Below are positions 60,096-64,000 of a stretch of DNA of 64,000 bases, one piece after another. Source of the DNA: Paragyromitra xinjiangensis (lineage: Eukaryota; Ascomycota; Pezizomycetes; Pezizales; Discinaceae); the NCBI GenBank assembly GCA_038503065.1, contig JBCAMK010000004.1, forward strand, positions 1,129,001 to 1,193,000. Direction: 5' to 3'. Under the pieces are notes generated by a model. That model did no database searches. It saw nothing but the letters and a program-made list of their open reading frames with translations, and was not told where the DNA came from. The position numbers and the translations under genes are program-made. Every line of letters begins with the position of its first letter. The stretch's first letter is position 1.

Positions 60096-63000
60096 ACACG
60101 TCAATGGAGTGGATGGGAGCAATGGTGGAGCAGTGGTGGGAAAAATAACGCCACAGACAGCATAGCAGGTATGGGTATGGATTGGACCCTTTTTTGATCG
60201 GTTGTTATTGGTGGAGTATGTTTAGGTTCTTTTGTTTTGTTTTGTTTTCTTTATTTTTTCTCAACCAAGGTTCTTGAGTTTGTATTTCGTGTTTGCACAG
60301 GGAACGCTGCGCCGAGTTGACCCGTGGGATACCTGGAGAAGGGACTTGACAATCATTGCAAGTTTTCTCCTATATGGGGCCTAGGGCGCGGGGGTGCGGT
60401 TTGTAGTATGCTGTAAAGGATTTTGTGTCGGGTATTCGTTAGTTGGTGAGGAATTTATGGCACGTGGGTGTGGTGTTTGACAGGCGTGTGGAAACGCATA
60501 GATTTCTTCTCTAGGCATGGGGACCTTATATTCTTGACATCATATTTGTATTGGTATCACTAACATTCTTTTTTCCTCATGATACCTTGGTTTTGAGTTG
60601 CAATTTCTTTATTCACCCATTCTTTCATTCATTCAATTGGGGTCTTTGTCTTTTTTTGGTTTCGTCGGGGTATTATATCTGTAGCTGGTTGGTGTTGGTC
60701 AAGGGAAAGGGGTTAAAAGGAAGGGCGAGAAAGGTGTATTTTACTCTCTTTTAATTTGATCTTTTTGATCTGGATGGGCCTTCTCGAGCTCGGTAGTTCT
60801 ACCTTTTGTGCTGGGGGAGGGGGTAATGAAAAATAATTGGGCTACTGCTCGGTTTAACCCATTAAACTGGGTTTGAGGTGGTTTGGCTAAGTCTGGGGGA
60901 TGTTTCGTTTAGCTGCAGGCCGTGGTATGCATTTTACCGTCAACTGTGCCTTTCGGTGAGAGGTCTGAAATAGTTTTTTCGATATCGAATATTTCCGTGT
61001 GGGTAGTTAAGGTTTGGAGATGGTTGCCCTCTCATATCCTAGTTACTAGGACACTCGCTATCTGTGACATTAGCAGTTTCAACACGTGTTGCCGCAAGGA
61101 GCATATCAGGCCTAAGGCTGTGACATGAGATACTTAGAGATTACCTTTAAACTTTATTTCGATAGTGTCGTTTCATTAAATCGCCAAGATCCATATTACT
61201 GAACACCCCTAGACCTTCGCATTTAGACTCATGCAATGGTAAATAGATTAACGGTAGATGCAGTAGACTGGTGACCGAGATAACCTTGGGGGAATTATGA
61301 AGCTGCAATTGACTACCATTGGGTAAATTTAATGGAGCGGTGTTAATTTTGCTGGGACGGTTAAGCTGATGGGTTGTTAGCGGAGAGGTGGCCTCGATCA
61401 TTGCGAACTGGCCTATGTAAACCACAAACTATTATGACCGTGTCGGTAACTGAGAAAACCCAAGTGCTTAGGATCAGACCATCAATAGTGATAACTTTTG
61501 GCGCACTTCTATAAATCTTCATGTTTATATACAGATGGGTCCATATATATGCCGGATCTCAGTGGAGGCCCTGCGGTTTCGGTCATTGATTATCACTCGA
61601 CGCGACACTCCGAGTGACCGTGCAATGACTAAGCTCGAAAGTATCAGGTGGAAGAAGCGATTGTCAAAGGTTCCCGCTTTTGAAGAAATCTCATAGAAAT
61701 TTGGTCGCTTTCATCAAGTATGTAATTTCGATCAACGACTTCCTCATTCAAATATTGCCTGTTACTGAATAACCTCGGCTAGGTTCTCGCAGAGACGGTC
61801 TGGGGATGTTTTGTCTTTAATTAATTAACTTATATCTGGTTGATGTGGTGGTTGGAGTGAGGCTCCTGAGATTTGGCTGATGCTTAGTAGTTGCGGGATG
61901 TATTTTGAAGTAGTTTGGGTTGTGAGATTTTTTTGGGTAGGGAAAAAGGTGTGGTTGATAGGCTAGGTAGGTTGTTTCGGTTTATATGCCTGTTCGTCTG
62001 GGAATGTAATTTCTTGAGCCGGTTGGCCATAGGCCATTGCTTGAGAGCTGGAATGACTCTGCAAGTTTTCCTTGCGTCCCGCCCCGCCCCGTTGATGTGT
62101 ATGTGAGTGCGGGTGTTTAAACTAGGAATAAGCACAGTAAAGGTCCGTGGCAAGTATACAGGTCATTTTCGGCTTTCGACGGTCGTTTAATACCTCCCAA
62201 TATTGAAGGCCGGGCCTCGGCTGGATAAGGTCTGGGATATCTTGGATCAAAGAAGGCACTCGGACGGGTCTTTAATACGTTGCATAAAGGGGCGGGTTCT
62301 ATGAGAAAGGAGCCAGCTTTGCACTGACGGTTGGTTTTCTTTGAACAAGATATGAGGGCACCTAGGCTATTCATGCATTAGACCTGGTGCCTATTAAGGC
62401 TTGTAAGGGTTTGACTTCCACAACGCACACCGAGGAAGTATTGCATGTGTATTATTGTAGCATCGATTCAATGTGTATCTAGGGTGTGTATGTGAGCAGA
62501 CAGCTTCCATTGGCTACCTGAGATCCTACGGGTTGACGGGCATCCCCTGGCTTCCCTCGAGTTTGGGACTGCCGAATCCATGCTCCGAGCTAGGGTTCCG
62601 AGTCGATATAATTTTTTTTCAAATCTGGCCGTCCATGATCACGTTTAGGTATCCAGGTTCCTTGGAAGCCTTTGGTTTTCTCTCATCCTTGTAAGCCTGC
62701 TCGTATGGCCTCCCGTGATGTGATATGGCATAATTTATTAAGCGTTTTGGTCGACTTTTTGGATTTCTATTCTGAATTGGCGGAAACACTGGGGGGTGTT
62801 GTCTTAGCCAAACATTTTAGAGCTAGAGATAGGTTTATAGATGTAGCATAGCCATTTAGGAAAGAACGGGGATAAGTTGGTGTGAAGGAAATGAGGGAGC
62901 GGAAAATTCCTGGCGTAGCTCTTGTTTTCCGCTTTGTTGCTATGCATATATGATGGTGGAGAAGAGAAAGGGGATATATAGAGAGACTGGAGGTCATGGG

Positions 63001-64000
63001 AACATATTAGAATACGGCAAGCTTACGCACAGCGTTGTTGCTGGTCTCGGGATCGGTTCCTGGCCACGATTGGGTAAATCTGCTGGCATTGACAGAAAAA
63101 TGAGTCATCTTGTGACAAATCTGTTGCGAGGTTATAGCATAATAGATATTTTGATGGAAAAAAAGATCTGATTTAGAAATTACCTGAAAGGGCGACATAA
63201 TTTTATTAAATTCGTCAGATTATGGATAATTTGTTTTTCAGGTTCTTAGACTTGATTTCTATAAGTTACGTAATCCTTATTTAGCATGCAGCTAGCTGTA
63301 CTCGGGTCAGGGCTGAAGTATTGGGGCTAATTGCGAATCACGGGTCTGGGCGGCCCCAGTATTGTACAGTTATTGTTGTGTTTTGCTGTATTCTGCTGCA
63401 TTTTGTCGCGCTGGGCCCGGCCGCAGCACTCCCTTTTCTAAGCTGTCTTGGCACTTTCGTCCTGGTCTAAGGAAGTATGGCTGATTAAGAGATTTTCGAC
63501 ACCAGCTCGTTTAATCCAAAAACACAGTAATATTCTTGCCAAGTCTTGTATCGTCATCCCACTCGTGTGTTACTTAATTGATAGCTTGGTAGGTGTATCT
63601 TTTGAGCTCTAAAAGTCCGGCGATCTGACCGCGCCTAGGTCTTTGCTTTTGTATTTATATTACTCGACCGGGGCTATTCCCGAAATCCAGCCCGAAGGTG
63701 CGAGATGTGGCTATGGTCGTAGCCAACCTTTTCACTGAAGGCCCTACATGTGATCATGATATGGAAGCGTGATCGGCCCCGAAGCACTAGCGGAGTACGT
63801 TGGGCTGGGGCTCTCCTTCTCACTATTCCTTTGTAGGGCGACCGGTTCCAGATCGCCAGTATATTTTAAGATTTCTGGTGATTTGGAAGACGTTCATGGG
63901 ATGGGGTGAGTTGATTTGATGAAGTATTTCTATGGAATCTTACATAGCTGCCCACTAATCGTGTAGCAGCAAAAGCTATCCTGGAGGGTCTTGGATTTGA
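60096..64000. other. intergenic, no supported gene
   Basis: The first ~600 bases are T-rich 3' flank of the DUF7918-type gene. The rest contains only short conflicting frames and one nested palindrome, listed separately. Confidence 0.45.
61582..61629. repeat. nested interrupted palindrome containing ATTATCACTCG
   Basis: Two perfect 7-bp inverted pairs are nested: GTCATTG (61582-61588) with CAATGAC (61623-61629), and TCACTCG (61593-61599) with CGAGTGA (61611-61617). They are separated by 4-5-bp spacers and an 11-base loop. This is seen directly; its role is unknown. Confidence 0.6.

Overview
The window is nuclear DNA of a filamentous ascomycete (Pezizomycotina). Genes carry short introns of about 47 to 160 nt with GTATGT/GTAAGT/GTGAGT-type donors, CTAAC-like branch sites and CAG/TAG acceptors. 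Recognisable proteins are fungal: ribosomal protein L10, an Nhp6-type HMG-box protein, an Ish1-repeat protein, a CCDC174-like protein, and fungus-restricted families. A dispersed 5S rRNA gene, low gene density and small decayed transposons would suit a Pezizomycetes-like genome, but that placement is inference.

Layout, left to right. 0-0.5 kb: left-edge gene for a secreted Cys-rich protein (-). 0.5-8.2 kb: mostly gene-free, with a 435-bp pogo/mariner-like MITE (2842-3276) and a gene with an apparent +1 frameshift (4677-5379, -). 8.3-13.3 kb: RPL10 (+, five exons), a small four-exon membrane protein (-), a 411-bp hAT-type MITE with an 8-bp target duplication (10660-11070) and an MFS transporter (-). 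14.7-16.9 kb: a four-exon protein with a HeLo-like/PigL_N-type helical N-terminus and no NTPase domain (-). 20.5-21.1 kb: NHP6 (-). 23.8-27.5 kb: a 1211-residue Ser-rich membrane-anchored protein (+). 28.3-31.3 kb: CCDC174-like and F-box/ankyrin genes (-). 33.1-36.8 kb: Ish1/Msc1-type protein and a small mitochondrial hydrophilic protein (-). 41.4 kb: a 92-residue secreted protein (+). 44-46.9 kb: a single-pass membrane protein of DUF7820 type (+). 47.8 kb: a CX9C protein (-). 50.3-50.9 kb: an orphan gene (-). 52.7-52.9 kb: 5S rRNA (-). 58.2-60.1 kb: a five-exon DUF7918-type protein (+). The intervals 50.9-58.2 and 60.1-64 kb are otherwise gene deserts.

Most multi-exon genes were assembled by joining open frames at canonical splice sites and checking phase; each resulting coding length is a multiple of three. 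I see no operon-like organisation, secondary-metabolite cluster or CRISPR. The genes are largely independent housekeeping and lineage-specific loci. The points most worth following up are the two MITEs, which both lie next to CATGTA-containing sites, an over-represented ATCACTCG motif through the non-coding DNA, the lone HeLo-like protein, and the frameshifted gene.
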